The position numbers and the translations under genes were made by a program. A DNA stretch of 50,106 nt from Rhodospirillaceae bacterium. Its GTDB lineage: Bacteria; Pseudomonadota; Alphaproteobacteria; SHVZ01. A model generated the notes under the pieces. It saw nothing but the letters and a program-made list of their open reading frames with translations, searched no databases and was not told where the DNA came from. The stretch covers positions 1-50,106 of the forward strand of contig JAEULB010000019.1 of assembly GCA_016792585.1 (NCBI GenBank). Reading direction: 5' to 3'. Of the stretch, positions 10,159 through 21,554 are shown in pieces. Positions within the stretch are counted from its first letter, which is position 1; every line of letters begins with the position of its first letter.

Positions 10159-11294
10159 CCCAGGCGGCGGCGCTCGCCTCCCTCTACCGCACCGCGCTCT
10201 CTTCGATCGAGGAAGTTGTCGAGGAGGCGCGCAACGGCCGGATGTTCATCCTGGTCGACGACGAGGACCGCGAGAACGAGGGTGACCTCGTGATCCCGGC
10301 TCAATTCGCGACGCCGGAGCAGATCAACTTCATGGCTCGCTACGGCCGCGGCCTGATCTGCCTGGCGCTGACCCGCGAGCGGGTCGAGCGCCTGGGCCTG
10401 CCGCTGATGTCGCGCCAGAACGCGAGCCGGCACCAGACTGCCTTCACCGTCTCCATCGAGGCGAAGGAGGGCGTCACCACCGGCATCTCGGCCGGCGACC
10501 GGGCCCATACGATCGCGGTCGCCATCGACCCGACCAAGGGCCGCGACGACATCGCGACGCCCGGTCACGTCTTCCCCCTCGTGGCACGCGACGGCGGCAC
10601 GCTGGTCCGCGCCGGCCACACCGAGGCCGGCGTCGACATCGCGCGCATGGCCGGCCTCAACCCCTCGTCGGTGATCTGTGAGATCATGAACGACGACGGG
10701 ACGATGGCGCGTCTGCCGGACCTCGTGGCCTTCGCCCAGAAGCACGGCATCAAGGTCGGCACCATAGCCGACCTGATCGCGCACCGCCGGCGCACGGAGT
10801 CGGTGATCGAGCGTCTGCAGGAAAGCACGCTGGAGAGCCGCCATGGCGGCCGCTTCCGGATGATCGTCTACGTCAACAAGGCTTCCTACGCCGAGCACGT
10901 GGCGCTGGTGAAGGGCGACATCGCCTCGGGCGATCCGGTGATGGTGCGCATGCATGCGCTCAACGTGCTCGACGACGTGCTTGCGGACACCAGCCAGGGC
11001 CGCGGCGGCGAGCTGCAGGCGGCGATGGACTTGATCGGCCGCGCAGGCCGCGGCGTCGTCGTGCTGCTGCGCGAGCCGCATGCGACCAGCCTCTCCGACC
11101 GCGTCCGCGCCCGCCTCGGCGGGCCGGGCAAGGAGACGGGGCTGCGCGACTACGGCATCGGTGCCCAGATCCTGCTCGACCTCGGCGTCCGCCGGATGGT
11201 CCTGCTCTCCAATACCAAGCGCACGATCGTCGGCCTCGACGGCTATGGCCTCGAGATCGTCGAGCAGCGCGCGATCCCCCATCACGAGATCTGA
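10155..11294 (+). CDS. ribBX: RibBX: 3,4-dihydroxy-2-butanone-4-phosphate synthase fused to a degenerate RibA-like domain
   Basis: The N-terminal domain (about residues 15-215) is a complete RibB that makes the four-carbon unit from ribulose-5-phosphate: VDDEDRENEGDLV, SRQNASRHQTAFTVSIEA, ISAGDRAHTI, RAGHTEAGVD. The C-terminal 160 residues align with GTP cyclohydrolase II but lack its zinc cysteines: where RibA has GECLTGD...RCDCG, this protein has MHALNVLDDVL and QGRGGE. The EGRGIGL catalytic segment is also replaced (LREPHATSLSD). The scaffold YGIGAQILLDLG survives. This matches the RibBX variant described in Proteobacteria, so a separate ribA should exist elsewhere. It overlaps ribE by four bases. 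Confidence 0.88.
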   Translation: MTQAAALASLYRTALSSIEEVVEEARNGRMFILVDDEDRENEGDLVIPAQFATPEQINFMARYGRGLICLALTRERVERLGLPLMSRQNASRHQTAFTVSIEAKEGVTTGISAGDRAHTIAVAIDPTKGRDDIATPGHVFPLVARDGGTLVRAGHTEAGVDIARMAGLNPSSVICEIMNDDGTMARLPDLVAFAQKHGIKVGTIADLIAHRRRTESVIERLQESTLESRHGGRFRMIVYVNKASYAEHVALVKGDIASGDPVMVRMHALNVLDDVLADTSQGRGGELQAAMDLIGRAGRGVVVLLREPHATSLSDRVRARLGGPGKETGLRDYGIGAQILLDLGVRRMVLLSNTKRTIVGLDGYGLEIVEQRAIPHHEI

Positions 11295-11295
11295 G

Positions 11296-11742
11296 ATGGC
11301 CTTGCCGAGCTTCTTGATCGTCGAGGCCCGCTTCTACGAGGAGATTTCCGATCTCCTCTTCAAGGGCGCATCCGAGGTGCTGCGCAGCGCCGGCGTCGCA
11401 TTCGATCGCATCGCGGTGCCGGGCGCGCTCGAGATCCCGGCGGTGATCAGCATCGCGCACCATGGTGCCAACCCGAAATACGACGGCTACGTCGCTCTCG
11501 GCTGCGTCATCCGCGGCGAGACGAGCCACTACGACACCGTGTGCAACGAGAGCGCGCGGGGGCTTCAGGTGCTCGCGGTCCAGCTCGCATTGCCGATCGG
11601 CAATGGCATCCTCACCTGCGAGACCTGGGAGCAGGCGATCGTGCGGGCCAAACCCGACGACCAGGATAAGGGTGGGGGTGCCGCCAAGGCCGCGCTCGCC
11701 GTGTTCGAGGCGCGCCGCCGCTTCGGCCTGGTCAAGCCGTGA
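11296..11742 (+). CDS. ribH: 6,7-dimethyl-8-ribityllumazine synthase
   Basis: Penultimate step of riboflavin synthesis, condensing the pyrimidine with the four-carbon unit made by RibBX, 148 aa. Motifs: VEARFYEEISDLLFKGA (residues 9-25), VPGALEIPAVI and ALGCVIRGETSHYDTVCNE, which contribute the active site at the subunit interface. The ATG at 11296 is one base after the ribBX stop; a longer frame upstream only overlaps ribBX. The stop overlaps the nusB GTG (GTGA). Confidence 0.95.
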   Translation: MALPSFLIVEARFYEEISDLLFKGASEVLRSAGVAFDRIAVPGALEIPAVISIAHHGANPKYDGYVALGCVIRGETSHYDTVCNESARGLQVLAVQLALPIGNGILTCETWEQAIVRAKPDDQDKGGGAAKAALAVFEARRRFGLVKP

Positions 11743-12215
11743 CCGGGGCCAAGCCGAAGCAGAAGGGCGGATCGATGCGCAGCGCGGCGCGGCTTGCCGC
11801 CGTGCAGGCGCTGTACCAGATGGAGATCACCGGTACCACGACCGCTGCGGCGCTGCGGGACGTGCAGCTTCGCGAAGGCGCGGTTCCGGACGATGGCGAC
11901 ACCGGCATGAAGGTCGACGAGGCGATGCTGAAGGATCTGGTCGAGGGCGTGACGGACCGTCGCGAAGACCTCGACCGGAAGATCGCCAGCCATCTCGCGG
12001 AAGGCTGGTCGTTCGACCGGCTGGAGCTGGTGCTGCGCGCCATCCTGCGTGCAGGTGCCTACGAGATCGTCGCCAAGGCCGACGTGCCGCTCCGCGTCGC
12101 GATCAACGAATGGGTCGATCTCGCGCACGCCTTCTACGCCGGCAAGGAGCCGGGGTTCGTCAACGGTGTGCTCGACCGCATCGGTCGCGAGTCCCGTCCG
12201 AACGAGGCGCGGTAG
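11739..12215 (+). CDS. nusB: Transcription antitermination factor NusB
   Basis: RNA-binding antitermination factor (partner of NusE/S10 at boxA of rRNA operons), 158 aa. It begins with GTG overlapping the ribH stop. Conserved segments are SAARLAAVQALYQMEITG near residues 12-30, and the C-terminal block AGAYEIVAKADVPLRVAINEWVDLAHAFY with KEPGFVNGVLD. The N-terminal ten residues are basic. ribH-nusB-thiL is a widely conserved gene order. Confidence 0.94.
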   Translation: MTGAKPKQKGGSMRSAARLAAVQALYQMEITGTTTAAALRDVQLREGAVPDDGDTGMKVDEAMLKDLVEGVTDRREDLDRKIASHLAEGWSFDRLELVLRAILRAGAYEIVAKADVPLRVAINEWVDLAHAFYAGKEPGFVNGVLDRIGRESRPNEAR

Positions 12216-12221
12216 AAGGCG

Positions 12222-13178
12222 ATGGCGGCCGCTCTCGGAGAGTTCGACCGCATCGCCAAGTTCTTCAAGCCGCTTGCCGCCGGCTTTCCCGGTTCGCTGG
12301 GCCTCACCGACGATGCGGCGCTGATCAGTCCAGGCGATGGCCACGAATTCGCCGTCACCACCGACGCGTTGGTCGCCGACGTCCATTTCCGCAGCCAGGA
12401 TCCGCCCGACCTGATCGCCCGCAAGGCGCTTCGCGTCAACCTCTCGGACCTGGCGGCGATGGGTGCCGAGCCGGTCTGCTACACGCTGGCGACGATCCTT
12501 CCGCCCTCGACGGACGAGGCATGGCTAGAAGTCTTCGTCCGCGGTCTCGCCCTGGATCAGGCCGAGTTCAGGATCAAGCTCGCCGGCGGCGACTCCGTGA
12601 AGACCCCGGGACCCGCGACCTTGTCGGTGACCGCCATCGGGCGCGTAGAGACCGGGCGCGCGCTCCGCCGTTCGGGGGCGAGGCCGGGCGACCGCGTCTA
12701 TGTCAGCGGAACGATGGGCGACGGCGCGCTCGGGCTTGCGGCATTGAAGGGGCGCGTCGCCGATGACGGCAACGCGACGCTGGCTGGACGCTATCTTCTG
12801 CCGCAGCCCCGGCTGGCGCTCGGGCGCGCACTGATCGGGAAGGCGAGCGCTGCACTTGACGTTTCCGATGGTCTCGTCGCCGATCTCGGTCATATCGCCG
12901 AGACCTCGGGTGTGCGCATCGTGATCGAGATCGAACGCGTGCCGATGTCGCCGGCGGCGAAGGCCGCCGTTGCGACCGACTCGCGATTGATCGAGACGAT
13001 TCTGACCGGCGGCGACGACTACGAGCTGGCGTTCACCGCGCCGATGGAGCTGCCGGAGCGCCTTGCCGACGTGGCCGTGACCTGCATCGGCCGGGTCGAG
13101 GCCGGCGGCGGCGTCACCGTGCTTGATCGGCAAGGCCGTCCGGTTACCCTTTCGGCCGGCGGCTACCGGCACTTCTAG
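12222..13178 (+). CDS. thiL: Thiamine-monophosphate kinase
   Basis: ATP-dependent phosphorylation of thiamine monophosphate to thiamine diphosphate, 318 aa, AIRS/PurM fold. Motifs include the N-terminal GLTDDAALI metal/phosphate segment (about residues 27-35), TTDALVADVHF, NLSDLAAMGAEP and LDVSDGLVADLGHI near 208-221. It starts six bases after nusB with a GAAGG ribosome site and ends five bases before the FliL-like gene. Confidence 0.94.
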   Translation: MAAALGEFDRIAKFFKPLAAGFPGSLGLTDDAALISPGDGHEFAVTTDALVADVHFRSQDPPDLIARKALRVNLSDLAAMGAEPVCYTLATILPPSTDEAWLEVFVRGLALDQAEFRIKLAGGDSVKTPGPATLSVTAIGRVETGRALRRSGARPGDRVYVSGTMGDGALGLAALKGRVADDGNATLAGRYLLPQPRLALGRALIGKASAALDVSDGLVADLGHIAETSGVRIVIEIERVPMSPAAKAAVATDSRLIETILTGGDDYELAFTAPMELPERLADVAVTCIGRVEAGGGVTVLDRQGRPVTLSAGGYRHF

Positions 13179-13183
13179 GCGGC

Positions 13184-13627
13184 ATGAAGCTCATCCTGAT
13201 TCTCCTGGTTCTGGCATCTCTTCTCGGCGGCGGCGGCTTCGCCGCCTGGACCTTCTATCGCGAACCGATCGAGGCGAAGGTCACCGAGATGATGAAGCCG
13301 AAGGAGCCGCCAAACGTGGCGTTGCCGCTCGAGCCCATCACGCTGCCGCTGTTCAAGGGGGGCGTACCCGACCGCTTCCTGACGCTCGAGATGTCGCTGA
13401 TCTGCGCCGGCAACGATGCGATGCTGCGGGTGAAGGGCCAGGTGCCGCGGCTGGTCGATGCCTATATCCAGTACCTGCACACACTGGCGAATTTGCGCAT
13501 CAAGCCCGGCTTCGAGGATCTCGACTTCGTAAAGGAGCGCCTTCTCAACGTCTCCGCACAGGTCGTCGGTCCCGGCGAGGTACGCGACATCCTCTTCCGA
13601 AACGCCTTCGAGAAGCCGATGCAGTGA
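13184..13627 (+). CDS. FliL-like membrane-anchored protein
   Basis: A 147-aa protein with one N-terminal membrane anchor (residues 2-24), a short linker and a FliL-like periplasmic domain: [60 protein letters not shown]. FliL associates with the flagellar stator and belongs to the stomatin/SPFH-like group. No flagellar gene lies nearby; instead it sits between thiL and an MFS gene and overlaps the latter by four bases. The family assignment is fairly good but a flagellar role is only inference. Confidence 0.7.
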   Translation: MKLILILLVLASLLGGGGFAAWTFYREPIEAKVTEMMKPKEPPNVALPLEPITLPLFKGGVPDRFLTLEMSLICAGNDAMLRVKGQVPRLVDAYIQYLHTLANLRIKPGFEDLDFVKERLLNVSAQVVGPGEVRDILFRNAFEKPMQ

Positions 13628-14820
13628 GCCAAGCGTCCGAACGCCGGATGGTGACGCTGCTCGTCGCGTGCCAGTCGCTGTTCTTCAGCGGCGTGGTCGT
13701 CGTCATGACTCTGTCGGCGCTGGTCGGCAACCTGCTTGCCGAGAACAAGGCGCTGACCACGCTGCCGCTGGCGATGCAGATGACGGCAACAATGCTCTCG
13801 ACGGTTCCAGCCTCGCTGCTCATGGGACGATTCGGGCGCAAGGCGGGATTCGTCGGCGGACTCCTGGTCGGATCCGTCGGCGCGGCGGTCTCCTGCGTTT
13901 CGGTGCTCTTCGGATCGCTCCTGATGTTTACCGTCGGCAGCGTCCTGATGGGCGCGGCGATCGCCGTCGGCCACTTCTTCCGCTTCGCCGCCGCCGACGC
14001 CGCGAGCCCGGCCTTCCGGCCGCGCGCGATCTCGCTGGTCATGGCGGGCGGGGTGATCGCGGCTCTGCTGGGGCCGGAGCTCGCGAAGGCGACGCAGACG
14101 CTGTTTCCGGCATTCGTCTTTGCCGGCTGCTTCGTTGCGATCGCAGGGCTCTGGCTCGCCACCATCGTGCCGGTCGTAATCCTGCACCTGCCGAAGCCGA
14201 AGGCGGCCGACCTCGAGGGGCCGCGGCGCCCGCTCGGCGTCATCGCCCGCCAGCCGACCTTCGTCGTCGCTGTCGTCTCCGGTATGGTTGGGTACGCGGT
14301 GATGACGCTGGTGATGACCGCGACGCCGCTGGCGATGGTCGGCTGCGGCTTCGCCTTCACCGATGCGGCCTTCGTGATCCAGTGGCACTCGGTCGGCATG
14401 TTCGCGCCGTCCTTCGTCACCGGCTCGCTGATCACACGCTTCGGCATCGTCCGCATCCTGCAGGCCGGGGCCGGCCTGCTTGGACTTGCCGCGGCGATCA
14501 ATCTCTCGGGCATCGAGATGCTGCACTTCTTCTCAGGCCTGGTCCTGGTCGGGGTCGGCTGGAACTTCCTCTATGTCGGCGGCTCGACCCTGGTGACCGA
14601 GACCTATGCGCCTTCCGAGAAGGCGGCCGCCCAGGGCCTGAACGACCTCCTTGTCTTTTCGAGCTCGGCCGGCGCCGCCTTCCTGTCGGGCGCGCTTCAG
14701 CAGCGTTTCGGCTGGGAGGCGGTCAATCTGGGCGTCCTTCCGGCGATCGTGGTCGCTGCGGCGGCCGCCCTCTGGCTCGCCTCGATCCGTCGGCGCGAAC
14801 GGGCCGTTCAGGCCGCCTGA
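13624..14820 (+). CDS. MFS transporter
   Basis: Twelve-helix major facilitator superfamily permease, 398 aa from the GTG that overlaps the preceding stop (GTGA). The loop 2-3 motif is present as [13 protein letters not shown] (about residues 60-73), with a second-half counterpart [13 protein letters not shown]. Ends [24 protein letters not shown] are typical of YfcJ/YcxA-like MFS carriers. The substrate cannot be told. A longer in-frame reading starting inside thiL was rejected because it overlaps two genes. Confidence 0.85.
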   Translation: MSQASERRMVTLLVACQSLFFSGVVVVMTLSALVGNLLAENKALTTLPLAMQMTATMLSTVPASLLMGRFGRKAGFVGGLLVGSVGAAVSCVSVLFGSLLMFTVGSVLMGAAIAVGHFFRFAAADAASPAFRPRAISLVMAGGVIAALLGPELAKATQTLFPAFVFAGCFVAIAGLWLATIVPVVILHLPKPKAADLEGPRRPLGVIARQPTFVVAVVSGMVGYAVMTLVMTATPLAMVGCGFAFTDAAFVIQWHSVGMFAPSFVTGSLITRFGIVRILQAGAGLLGLAAAINLSGIEMLHFFSGLVLVGVGWNFLYVGGSTLVTETYAPSEKAAAQGLNDLLVFSSSAGAAFLSGALQQRFGWEAVNLGVLPAIVVAAAAALWLASIRRRERAVQAA

Positions 14821-14859
14821 GGCCGTCTCAGGACCCTTCCGGGGCTGGTCAACCCGCCG

Positions 14860-14887
14860 TTGCGTATCGAAAAATGTCTGTTATGTT
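14860..14887 (+). promoter_or_regulatory. candidate sigma-70 promoter of hppA
   Basis: TTGCGT (14860-14865), 16-base spacer, TATGTT (14882-14887), about 60 bases upstream of the hppA ATG. A GC-rich palindrome (AGGCCGCCC / GGGCGGCCT, 14902-14921) lies between it and the gene and could shape the leader. No transcription data; prediction by eye. Confidence 0.4.
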
Positions 14888-14948
14888 CCGGCCGCCTTTG
14901 CAGGCCGCCCGGGGGCGGCCTTCCCCGTCTTTTCGAGGATTTTCGGAC

Positions 14949-17045
<2,097 letters not shown>

Positions 17046-17067
17046 TGCGCTGACGAACGCGTAAACG

Positions 17068-17098
17068 AAAACCCCGGCGGGCGACTGCCGGGGTTTTT
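17068..17098 (+). terminator. Bidirectional terminator between hppA and bamE
   Basis: Eleven-base stem AAAACCCCGGC / GCCGGGGTTTT (17068-17078 / 17087-17097) with an eight-base loop and a T run on both strands. It serves hppA on the plus strand and bamE on the minus strand. Confidence 0.88.
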
Positions 17099-17118
17099 CA
17101 TTGGGAAGGCCGCGACGC

Positions 17119-17595
17119 TTAAGATCCCGGCGGTGGCGTGCCCGGCGGACGGCCACCGCGCTTGGGCGGCGCATCGCCGAAGCGGCCGAGGTTGCCGAAG
17201 AGCTGCTGGAAGATGCTGAAGGTCTGGCCCGACGTCGGCGTCGTCCGCTCGACCGGATCGACCTCCTTGGCCGCTTCCTTGTCGGTCTGCACGATTTCCC
17301 TGACCAGGCCAGCGTCGTCGAAGCGAACGGTGAGCACCTTCTGCTCGAGCACCTCGGGACGGAAGAAGGCGACGGTCTCGGTCCGCTTGCTGATGTAGTA
17401 CCAGGTGTTCGGATCGAAGGTGGCGACCGAGGAGGGGCTGCCGAGGACCATCGCGACCTCGTCCTTGGTCGAGGCCCCGACCCTGATCTTATCCACGTCC
17501 TCGGTCTCGGGCAGGTTGCCCCGGCTGTCGACGATCGGAGCACAGGCGGCAATCAGCAAGGCCATCGCCAACGGCGCCAACCGACTCACGCGCAT
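17119..17595 (-). CDS. bamE: BamE/SmpA-type outer membrane assembly lipoprotein
   Basis: Outer-membrane lipoprotein of the beta-barrel assembly (BAM) complex, 158 aa from the inner ATG (an ATG three codons upstream at 17604 is also possible). The signal peptide ends in lipobox LIAAC (Cys18). The SmpA/OmlA core follows: VDKIRVGASTKDEVAMVLGSPSSVATFDPNTWYYIS and VLTVRFDDAGLVREI. The C-terminal 50 residues are Pro/Gly/Arg-rich and look disordered. It is convergent with hppA and divergent from cbp3, the usual alphaproteobacterial arrangement. Confidence 0.9.
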   Translation of the reverse strand: MRVSRLAPLAMALLIAACAPIVDSRGNLPETEDVDKIRVGASTKDEVAMVLGSPSSVATFDPNTWYYISKRTETVAFFRPEVLEQKVLTVRFDDAGLVREIVQTDKEAAKEVDPVERTTPTSGQTFSIFQQLFGNLGRFGDAPPKRGGRPPGTPPPGS

Positions 17596-17708
17596 CGAAA
17601 CCAACTCCTCGCCGCCCGCCGCCCGGTTGACCCTGGCGGCTCGATCAGGCTAGTTGCGCCGCGTGGCCGGGGGTTGTCAACCGGCTTGGGGCGAGGACGA
17701 GGGACAGG

Positions 17709-18236
17709 GTGCTGGCAGGGCTGTTCAAGCGTCGGGACACTGGAAATACTGCGGCCGAGTCGCTCTATCTCGCGGCGGTCGAGGCCGCGCGCCGGCCGAT
17801 CCTATTCACCGAACTCGGCGTGCCCGACACCCTCGACGGCCGCTACGAAATGGTGGCGTTGCACACCTACCTGGTGCTCCGGCGCCTGAAGCGCGATCAC
17901 GCCGCGACCGCAGAGCTCGCCCAGGCGGTCTTCGATTTCATGTTCGTCGACTTCGACAACACGCTGCGCGAGCTCGGCGTCGGCGACCTCGGCGTCGGCC
18001 GCCGGGTCAAGCAGATGGCGACCGGGTTCTACGGCCGGATCGCTGCCTACGACGCGGGCATGGAGGGCGGCGACCTCGTCGAAGCCCTGCGTCGGAATGC
18101 TTACGGTACCGTGACGATCGACGAAGGCCCCGTGGCGCGGCTTGCCTCGTACCTCACGGAAGCCGACCAGGCGCTTGCCGGCCAGTCGACCGGGGACCTC
18201 GCCGCCGGCCGGGTGTCCTTTCCGCCTGTCGCCTGA
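17709..18236 (+). CDS. Ubiquinol-cytochrome c chaperone (CBP3/UQCC1 family)
   Basis: A 175-aa protein starting with GTG. The motif ALHTYLVLRRLKRD (about residues 50-63), followed by AQAVFDFMFVDFDNTLRELGVGDLGVGRRVKQMATGFYGR, is the hallmark of the ubiquinol-cytochrome c chaperone family, whose mitochondrial member CBP3 assists cytochrome b synthesis and bc1 assembly. In alphaproteobacteria it regularly neighbours bamE and DUF177. The bacterial role is inferred from the mitochondrial homologue. Confidence 0.85.
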   Translation: MLAGLFKRRDTGNTAAESLYLAAVEAARRPILFTELGVPDTLDGRYEMVALHTYLVLRRLKRDHAATAELAQAVFDFMFVDFDNTLRELGVGDLGVGRRVKQMATGFYGRIAAYDAGMEGGDLVEALRRNAYGTVTIDEGPVARLASYLTEADQALAGQSTGDLAAGRVSFPPVA

Positions 18237-18242
18237 GCCGAC

Positions 18243-18749
18243 ATGGCCCAGGTAACCGAATTCGCGCGGCCCGTGCTCCTCGACCAGATCACCGAGCGCG
18301 AGCGGGTTATGGAAATCTCCGCCGGGGAAGCCGAGCGACGGGCCTTGGCCGAGCGCTTCGGCCTAGCCGACCTCAAGCGCCTGGAGGCGACGGTAAGGCT
18401 TTCAAGATCCGGGGTTTTCTACCGGATAGAGGCTGATTGGCAGGCGGACGTCGTGCAGACCTGCGTGGTCACCTTGGAACCGATCGAAAACCGTCTTTCG
18501 GAGCGACTGGTCGAGCGGTACGCGCCTACCCACCAGGAGGCGACCGAGCTGGACCTTGATCCCGAGGCGGAGGATCCGGAGGAGATCGAGGGGGGCGCTA
18601 TAGACGTCGGGGAGGCGGTCGCCCAGGCGCTTTCCCTCGCCCTTGACCCGTATCCGCGGAAGCCGGGGGCAAAGCTTAAGATTTCGGGGGAGAACGAAGG
18701 CGAGGAGGGGCCTTTTGCCGCGCTCTCCAAGCTGAAGAAAGGGCCCTAA
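18243..18749 (+). CDS. DUF177/YceD family protein
   Basis: A 168-aa YceD-family protein, seven bases after the chaperone gene. Conserved core residues include VQTCVVTLEPIENRLSERLVERYAP (about 75-100), where E. coli YceD has a CxR/CLxP-type motif, and the acidic stretch with GGAIDVGEAVAQALSLALDPYPRKPGA. YceD proteins are linked to 23S rRNA accumulation in plants and bacteria and almost always precede rpmF, as here. Confidence 0.85.
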   Translation: MAQVTEFARPVLLDQITERERVMEISAGEAERRALAERFGLADLKRLEATVRLSRSGVFYRIEADWQADVVQTCVVTLEPIENRLSERLVERYAPTHQEATELDLDPEAEDPEEIEGGAIDVGEAVAQALSLALDPYPRKPGAKLKISGENEGEEGPFAALSKLKKGP

Positions 18750-18877
18750 TGCCGCTTGCCCCAAGGGGGCTTCCCGGCTACATAAGCGCCCGCGCCGGCC
18801 GTGATGGGTGGATGCGTCTCCGGCGGCCGTTGGCGCGTCCGCGCTGCAAGGCCCGCCCAGCGAAAGTGTAGGTTGCC

Positions 18878-19057
18878 ATGGCTGTTCCTAAGAAGAAGAC
18901 TTCGAAGTCGCGCCGCAACATGCGCCGCGCCCATCACGCGTTGCCGTCGGTGACGGTGATCGAGTGCTCGAACTGTGGCGAGCAGAAGCGTCCTCACCAC
19001 GTCTGCAAGGCGTGCGGCCATTACGACGGCCGCGAGGTCGTCGCGTCCAAGGCCTGA
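18878..19057 (+). CDS. rpmF: Ribosomal protein bL32
   Basis: A 59-aa large-subunit protein beginning [20 protein letters not shown], the invariant bL32 start, followed by a zinc-ribbon-type pair of CxxC motifs (ECSNCG and CKACG), so this is the zinc-binding (C+) paralogue form. The preceding 128-base gap after DUF177 probably holds its leader and promoter. The following plsX starts 42 bases after the stop. Confidence 0.95.
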   Translation: MAVPKKKTSKSRRNMRRAHHALPSVTVIECSNCGEQKRPHHVCKACGHYDGREVVASKA

Positions 19058-19099
19058 TAGCCGGGTAGAGATAACACCCGGCCGCCGAGGGCTGCACCC

Positions 19100-20140
19100 T
19101 TGAGCCAGCGGCTGACGCTAGCGCTGGATGCCATGGGCGGGGACCAGGCCCCCGACATGGTGATCGACGGCGCCGAGATGGCCCGGATCCGTTTTCCGGC
19201 GATCGATTTCCTGATCTTCGGCAACGAAGCCCGGATCAAGCCGCTGCTCGAGCGATATCGCGCGCTCGCCGAGCGCGTCACCATCTTCCACACCGAAGAC
19301 GTCGTGAAGAGCGAGGACAAGCCGTCCGTGGCGCTCCGCGCCGGGCGCAACTCCTCGATGCGGCTGGCGATCGACGCAGTCAAGGACGGCAGGGCAGCCG
19401 GCGTCGTCTCGGCCGGCAACACCGGCGCCCTGATGGCGATGGCGAAGCTGGCGCTCCGCATGCTGCCGGGTATCGACCGCCCGGCGATCGCGTCGTTCTT
19501 CCCGACCGAGCGCGGCGAGAGCTGCATGCTCGACCTCGGCGCCAACGTCGAATGCGATGCCGAGAACCTGGTCCAGTTCGCGATCCTCGGCGACATGTTC
19601 GCGCGTGCCGTGCTCGGCATCCCGAAGCCGACCATCGGTCTCCTCAATGTCGGCTCCGAAGAGATGAAGGGCCACGACGAGGTGAAGCGTGCCGGCGTCA
19701 CGCTCCGCGAAGGCAAGGTCCCGGTCGAGTTCCACGGCTTCATCGAGGGCGATGACATCACGGCCGGCACGGTCGACGTGGTGGTGACCGACGGCTTCAC
19801 CGGCAACGTCGCGCTCAAGACGGCAGAAGGCACCGCGCGGCTCTATACCAACTTCATCCGGTCGAGCTTCAAGAGCTCGATCCTGGCGAAGCTGGGCTAC
19901 CTGCTCAGCCGCGGTGCGCTTCGCAAGGTGCGCGAGCGCACCGATCCGCGCCGTTACAACGGTGCGGTCTTCCTCGGGCTCAACGGCATCGCGGTAAAGA
20001 GCCATGGCGGCACCGACGCGCTGGGGTTCGCCAACGCGATCGGCGTCGCCAACGACATGGCCGTCCACGGTTTCCTCGACAAGGTGAAGGCGGAGCTGGC
20101 CGAGCTCGCCGAGGTCGACCTCAAGGGAGCGCCGGCGTGA
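19100..20140 (+). CDS. plsX: Phosphate acyltransferase PlsX
   Basis: Converts acyl-ACP to acyl-phosphate for the PlsY/PlsC glycerophospholipid pathway, 346 aa, peripheral membrane/cytosolic. The start is TTG at 19100 ([20 protein letters not shown]), consistent with the family start, which is the conserved DAMGGD. Other motifs: [10 protein letters not shown] near residues 104-113 and [14 protein letters not shown] near 228-241. Overlaps fabH by four bases (GTGA), giving coupled phospholipid and fatty-acid synthesis. Confidence 0.95.
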   Translation: MSQRLTLALDAMGGDQAPDMVIDGAEMARIRFPAIDFLIFGNEARIKPLLERYRALAERVTIFHTEDVVKSEDKPSVALRAGRNSSMRLAIDAVKDGRAAGVVSAGNTGALMAMAKLALRMLPGIDRPAIASFFPTERGESCMLDLGANVECDAENLVQFAILGDMFARAVLGIPKPTIGLLNVGSEEMKGHDEVKRAGVTLREGKVPVEFHGFIEGDDITAGTVDVVVTDGFTGNVALKTAEGTARLYTNFIRSSFKSSILAKLGYLLSRGALRKVRERTDPRRYNGAVFLGLNGIAVKSHGGTDALGFANAIGVANDMAVHGFLDKVKAELAELAEVDLKGAPA

Positions 20141-21096
20141 CCCGTCGATCGTTGATCGTCGGCACCGGCGCCTACCTGCCGGCCAAGGTGGTGACCAACG
20201 ACGATCTGGCCAGGCAGATGGACACCACCGACGAGTGGATCCAGCAGCGGACCGGCATCCGCCAGCGCCACGTCGCGGCCGAGGGCGAGTTGACCTCCCA
20301 TCTGGCGGCCAAGGCGTCCGAGAAGGCCCTGGCTCAGGCCGGCCTCAAGGCCGCCGACGTTGACCTGATCGTGCTGGCGACCACCACGCCGGACGAGACC
20401 TTCCCGGCGACCGCGACCCGGGTCCAGGCCATGCTCGGGATCACCCGCGGGGCCGCCTTCGACGTCCAGGCGGTTTGCGCCGGCTTCGTCTATGCCCTCG
20501 CCGTCGCCGACAACTTCATCAAGGCCGGCCAAGCCGAGACCGCGCTCGTCATCGGCGCCGAGACCTTCACCCGGATCCTCGACTGGAACGACCGTGGCAC
20601 TGCGGTCCTGTTCGGCGACGGGGCCGGGGCGGTGGTCCTGAAGGCGGCCTATGGCGACCGCGGCGTGCTCTCGACCCACCTCCACTCGGACGGCCGGGGC
20701 CACGACGCCCTTTATGTCGACGGCGGTCCGTCTTCGACCGGCAAGGTCGGGGTGGTCAAGATGCAGGGCAAGGAAGTCTTCCGCCACGCGGTCTCGAAGC
20801 TGGCCCAGGTGATCCAGGAAGCCCTCGATGCCAACGGCATGAAGTCCGAGCAGATCGACTGGCTGGTACCCCACCAGGCGAACCGGCGGATCATCGACGG
20901 CATGGCGGACAAGTTCGGGCTGTCCAAGGAGAAGGTGGTGGTGACGGTCGACCGACACGCCAACACCTCGGCGGCCTCGGTACCCCTGGCGCTGGACGAG
21001 GCGGTCGGCGACGGCCGCATCAGGCCCGGCCAGGTGGTCGTCCTCGAGGCGATCGGCGGCGGGCTTGCCTGGGGCGCCGCCCTGGTTCGGATGTAA
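20137..21096 (+). CDS. fabH: 3-oxoacyl-ACP synthase III (KAS III)
   Basis: Initiates fatty-acid synthesis by condensing acetyl-CoA with malonyl-ACP, 319 aa, cytosolic thiolase fold. The catalytic triad is visible: Cys114 ([11 protein letters not shown]), His246 (VPHQANRRI) and Asn276 (RHANTSAAS). The C-terminal [16 protein letters not shown] is canonical. GTG start overlapping the plsX stop. Followed by a 101-base gap holding the ihfA promoter. Confidence 0.96.
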   Translation: MTRRSLIVGTGAYLPAKVVTNDDLARQMDTTDEWIQQRTGIRQRHVAAEGELTSHLAAKASEKALAQAGLKAADVDLIVLATTTPDETFPATATRVQAMLGITRGAAFDVQAVCAGFVYALAVADNFIKAGQAETALVIGAETFTRILDWNDRGTAVLFGDGAGAVVLKAAYGDRGVLSTHLHSDGRGHDALYVDGGPSSTGKVGVVKMQGKEVFRHAVSKLAQVIQEALDANGMKSEQIDWLVPHQANRRIIDGMADKFGLSKEKVVVTVDRHANTSAASVPLALDEAVGDGRIRPGQVVVLEAIGGGLAWGAALVRM

Positions 21097-21148
21097 GCCG
21101 CACTTCGCGCTCCATCTCGTCTCAAGATCAACAGCCATCTCCCTGTCG

Positions 21149-21177
21149 TTGACCGATTTTTTCGGCCGAGCTAAGGT
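21149..21177 (+). promoter_or_regulatory. candidate sigma-70 promoter of ihfA
   Basis: TTGACC (21149-21154), 17-base spacer, TAAGGT (21172-21177), twenty bases upstream of the ihfA ATG and in the intergenic gap after fabH. A good match at optimal spacing, but it would leave a short leader of about 14 bases. Confidence 0.5.
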
Positions 21178-21197
21178 TTTGCTCTAGGGAGGCTGCC

Positions 21198-21521
21198 ATG
21201 ACCGAGCAGACGATCACCCGCGCGCATCTCAGCGAAGCGGTCTATCAAGAAGTCGGCCTGTCGCGGAACGAGTCCGCCGCGCTTGTGGAGTCGGTCCTCG
21301 ACGAGATCGCCGACGCGCTGACGCGCGGCGAGATGGTCAAGATTTCCTCCTTTGGCACCTTCTCGGTGCGCCAGAAGGGCCAGCGCGTCGGCCGCAATCC
21401 GAAGACGGGGCAGGAGGTTCCGATTTTGCCCCGGCGTGTCCTCGTCTTCCGCGCCTCCCATGTGCTCAAAGGCCATATCAACAACGCGCTCGCCGCGCCG
21501 TCGTCCGGGACCTCGGACTAG
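21198..21521 (+). CDS. ihfA: Integration host factor subunit alpha
   Basis: A 107-aa HU/IHF-family DNA-bending protein; forms a heterodimer with IhfB. Conserved: [71 protein letters not shown], with the R-x-GRNPKTG-x-x-x-PI beta-arm that intercalates in DNA (Pro about residue 75). The tail after HINNALA is a slightly longer Ser/Gly-rich extension. Next to merR, the classic ihfA-merR arrangement. Confidence 0.94.
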   Translation: MTEQTITRAHLSEAVYQEVGLSRNESAALVESVLDEIADALTRGEMVKISSFGTFSVRQKGQRVGRNPKTGQEVPILPRRVLVFRASHVLKGHINNALAAPSSGTSD

Positions 21522-21554
21522 GCTGGGTCTCGGGGCAGGGGTGGAAACTAGCGC

